In this document: piece after piece, positions 60,873 through 64,000 of the stretch
Layout: each line of letters starts with the position of its first letter
Position numbering within the stretch: the first letter of the stretch is position 1
Made by a program: the position numbers and the translations under genes
Notes under the pieces: model-generated
Databases searched by the model: none
The model's input: the letters and a program-made list of their open reading frames with translations, nothing else
Told to the model about the DNA's origin: nothing
Origin: Streptomyces sp. WMMB303
GTDB taxonomy: Bacteria; Actinomycetota; Actinomycetes; Streptomycetales; Streptomycetaceae
NCBI RefSeq assembly: GCF_029351045.1
Contig: NZ_JARKIN010000001.1
Coordinates: forward strand, 2,380,001 to 2,444,000
DNA: 64,000 nt
Reading direction: 5' to 3'

Positions 60873-62240
60873 TCAGAACAGCTTTCCCGGGTTCAGAATC
60901 CCGGTGGGGTCGAAGGCGGCCTTGACCGCCCGGTGGAGTTCGAGGCTCACCTCGCCCAGCTCCCGCGCCAGCCAGTCCTTCTTCAGCAGCCCGACGCCGT
61001 GTTCCCCGGTGATCGTGCCGCCCAGCCGCAGACCCAGTTCCATGATCGCGTCGAAGGACTCCCGCGCCCGGCGCGCCTCGTCCTCGTCGGCGGCGTCGAA
61101 GCAGACGGTGGGATGGGTGTTGCCGTCCCCGGCGTGCGCGCAGACGCCGATGGTCAGTCCGTACCGCTCGGCGATCTCCGCGGTCCCCTCCAGCATCTCG
61201 GCCAGCCGGCTGCGCGGTACGCACACGTCGTCGATCATCGAGGTGCCCTTGACCGCCTCCAGCGCGGTCAGGGCGGCCCGCCGCGCCTGCAGCAGCAGTT
61301 CGGACTCGGCGGGGTCGGCGGCCGGCACCACCTCGCTCGCGCCCGCCGCCGTGCACAGCTCTTCCACGGCGTGCAGCTCCGGGGCGGGGTCGGGGGTGTC
61401 GAAGGCGGCGAGCAGCAGCGCCTCGGTGGTCTCGGGGAGCCCCATTCTCGTCATCTCGTTGACGGCGCGCAGCGTGGTGCGGTCCATCAGCTCCAGCAGC
61501 GCGGGGGTGTGGCCCGCCGCCATGATCCGGCACACGGCGTCGCAGGCCGCGGCGGTCGAGGGGAACTCCGCGGCGAGCGCGAGCTGCCGGGGCGGCTGGG
61601 CGCGGAGTCCGAGGACGGCGCGGACGACGATGCCCAGGCTGCCCTCGGAGCCGACGATCAGCCTGGTGAGGTCGTAGCCGGCCACGCCCTTGGCGGTGCG
61701 GCGGCCGGTGGACAGCAGCCGTCCGTCGGCGAGCACGACATCGAGGCCGAGTACGTATTCGGCGGTGACTCCGTACTTGACGCAGCACAGGCCGCCGGAA
61801 CCGGTGCCGATGTTGCCGCCGATGGTGCACGTCTCCCAACTGGAGGGATCCGGCGGGTAGCTCAGGCCGTGCTCGGCCACCGCGCGGGAGAGCCGGGCGT
61901 TGACGACGCCCGGTTCCACCACGGCGATCCGGTCGACGGGGTCGATCTCCAGGATGCGGTCCATCCGGACGAGGGAGAGCAGCAGACAGCCCTCCACCGC
62001 GTTGGCGGCCCCCGAGAGTCCCGTTCTGGCGCCCTGCGGCACCACCGGGACCTGCCGGGCGTGCGCGGTGCGCAGCACGTGCCGCACCTGCTCCACGGTG
62101 CGCGGCAGCACGAGCGCGGCCGGGCGGCCGGCGGGGCAGAAGCCGGCCGTGTCGGCGGCGTACGCGCGCAGGACGTCGGGATCGGTCTGCACCGCGTCGG
62201 CGGGGAGTGCGGACCGGAGCTGTTCGATGAGCTCGCTCAT
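60873..62240 (-). CDS. FAD-linked oxidase (GlcD / D-lactate dehydrogenase type)
   Basis: 455 residues, ATG at 62240. The PCMH FAD-binding domain (VPQGARTGLSGAANAVEGC, GGNIGTGSGGLCCVKYG, VGSEGSLGI) precedes a C-terminal substrate domain (CAHAGDGNTHPTV, GEHGVGLLKK). This matches glycolate oxidase GlcD or D-2-hydroxyacid dehydrogenases. It acts on a 2-hydroxy acid with an electron-transfer partner not seen here. A strong hairpin separates it from hpd, so it is probably transcribed on its own. Confidence 0.88.
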   Translation of the reverse strand: MSELIEQLRSALPADAVQTDPDVLRAYAADTAGFCPAGRPAALVLPRTVEQVRHVLRTAHARQVPVVPQGARTGLSGAANAVEGCLLLSLVRMDRILEIDPVDRIAVVEPGVVNARLSRAVAEHGLSYPPDPSSWETCTIGGNIGTGSGGLCCVKYGVTAEYVLGLDVVLADGRLLSTGRRTAKGVAGYDLTRLIVGSEGSLGIVVRAVLGLRAQPPRQLALAAEFPSTAAACDAVCRIMAAGHTPALLELMDRTTLRAVNEMTRMGLPETTEALLLAAFDTPDPAPELHAVEELCTAAGASEVVPAADPAESELLLQARRAALTALEAVKGTSMIDDVCVPRSRLAEMLEGTAEIAERYGLTIGVCAHAGDGNTHPTVCFDAADEDEARRARESFDAIMELGLRLGGTITGEHGVGLLKKDWLARELGEVSLELHRAVKAAFDPTGILNPGKLF

Positions 62241-62269
62241 CCCCTCAGCGTCGCAGCGCACTTGCGCCC

Positions 62270-62307
62270 GGGGAAGCCCCGCAGCCCCCTGTGCTGGGGG
62301 CTTCCCC
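62270..62307 (-). terminator. Terminator after hpd
   Basis: GGGGAAGCCCC (62270-62280) pairs perfectly with 62297-62307, with an inner CAGC/GCTG pair. It lies between the hpd stop and the FAD oxidase start. Confidence 0.7.
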
Positions 62308-62332
62308 GCCCACCCGGCGCCCGCACGGCGGG

Positions 62333-63556
<1,224 letters not shown>

Positions 63557-63583
63557 TCAGTGGAACACGACACTGGTCGGACG

Positions 63584-63601
63584 ATGTGTGCAATGTGTGC
63601 A
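63584..63601. repeat. Tandem 9-bp direct repeat in the hpd/lrp control region
   Basis: ATGTGTGCA occurs twice in direct succession (63584-63592 and 63593-63601), just before the Lrp ribosome binding site. It could be part of an autoregulatory site. Confidence 0.6.
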
Positions 63602-63643
63602 GCACCTCCGCGCACTACGCCGACACTCACGGAGAGGCAACCC

Positions 63644-64000
63644 ATGGGCATCGACCGACTGGACGGACGGCTGCTCGAACTGCTCGCCGAGGAGCCCCGG
63701 ATCGGTGTGCTGGAGCTGTCCAGGCGGCTCGGCGTCGCGCGCGGCACGGCGCAGGCCCGGCTGGACCGGCTCACCTCGAGCGGCGCCATCCGCGGCTTCG
63801 GCCCGCAGGTCGACCCGGCGGCGCTCGGCTACCCCGTCACGGCCTTCGCGACGCTGGAGATCAGGCAGGGCCAGGGCGCGGAGGTACGGGCGCACCTGGC
63901 CGGCGTCCCCGAGGTGCTGGAGCTGCACACCACCACCGGCAGCGGCGACATGCTCTGCCGCCTGGTCGCCCGCTCCAACGCCGACCTCCAGCGGGTGATC
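63644..64000 (+). CDS. Lrp/AsnC-family regulator, partial (runs off right edge)
   Basis: 119 residues are visible from an ATG at 63644 with GGAGAGG at good spacing. The N-terminal helix-turn-helix is clear (LDGRLLELLAEEPRIGVLELSRRLGVARGTAQARLDRLTSSGAI), followed by the start of the ligand/oligomerisation domain. It is divergent from hpd and probably controls it in response to an aromatic amino acid. The C-terminus is outside the window. Confidence 0.9.
   Translation, partial: MGIDRLDGRLLELLAEEPRIGVLELSRRLGVARGTAQARLDRLTSSGAIRGFGPQVDPAALGYPVTAFATLEIRQGQGAEVRAHLAGVPEVLELHTTTGSGDMLCRLVARSNADLQRVI

Overview
The window comes from the chromosome of a Streptomyces or a very close relative. It is very GC-rich throughout. 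Starts are often GTG or TTG behind purine-rich ribosome binding sites. It carries lineage markers: an SsgA-like protein (ssgG), the cslA/glxA tip-glycan locus, DasR-type operators beside N-acetylglucosamine PTS genes, and a CdgA-type PAS-GGDEF-EAL protein. Apart from one small deletion scar, it looks like core or near-core chromosome. No insertion sequence, integrase, phage gene or CRISPR array was seen.

Layout. 1-3.1 kb: edge-truncated secreted M6 metalloprotease and divergent c-di-GMP enzyme cdgA. 3.1-14.2 kb: a coherent catabolic locus with a luciferase-like flavin monooxygenase, two Asp/Glu-racemase/maleate-isomerase-family proteins, a D-2-hydroxyacid dehydrogenase, an amidase, a DUF3830 protein, a complete polar-amino-acid/ectoine-type ABC importer (ehuBCDA-like) and an IclR regulator. 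14.3 kb: tRNA-Lys(CUU). 14.5-16.8 kb: DUF3533-like membrane protein and AlkZ-like DNA glycosylase. 17-22.2 kb: cslA-glxA plus a convergent GH6 lipoprotein glucanase. 22.3-30.6 kb: HAD phosphatase, Gfo/Idh oxidoreductase, membrane Ser/Thr kinase with a DUF4189 ectodomain, FAH-family hydrolase, DUF445 protein and SGNH hydrolase. 30.6-33.4 kb: three-gene ABC-2 exporter. 33.6-37.5 kb: class A penicillin-binding protein, a guanidine-III riboswitch with its SMR exporter, and a GroES-like protein. 37.5-42.2 kb: DUF3618 protein, Bcp peroxidase, ProP-like MFS, tRNA-Leu(UAG), RdgB, a lipoprotein and RNase PH.

42.3-45.6 kb holds the GlcNAc PTS (EIIB and two EIIC paralogues) under three DasR-like sites. 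45.6-47 kb holds a metallo-beta-lactamase-fold hydrolase and a membrane-anchored PemK/MazF-like protein. 47-49.1 kb is the alternative cysteine pathway mec-(leader peptide)-cysO-cysM. Then come an amino-acid permease, DUF2017, clpS, pncB and pncA (to 54.5 kb), small hypothetical membrane proteins and two RDD proteins (to 59 kb), ssgG, a head-to-head pair of truncated MFS and HxlR remnants at 60.0-60.8 kb, a GlcD-like FAD oxidase, 4-hydroxyphenylpyruvate dioxygenase and a divergent, edge-truncated Lrp/AsnC regulator.

Points of most interest: the 3.1-14.2 kb locus, whose substrate cannot be read from the sequence and which does not match a complete known pathway; the guanidine-III riboswitch with a plausible ribosome-binding-site sequestration platform; the cysO gene, whose product carries 13 residues after the diglycine and is preceded by an unlisted 36-codon leader ORF; the tandem DasR sites; and the deletion scar at 60.33 kb. 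All assignments are from reading the sequence and from memory of protein families. No database search was run.
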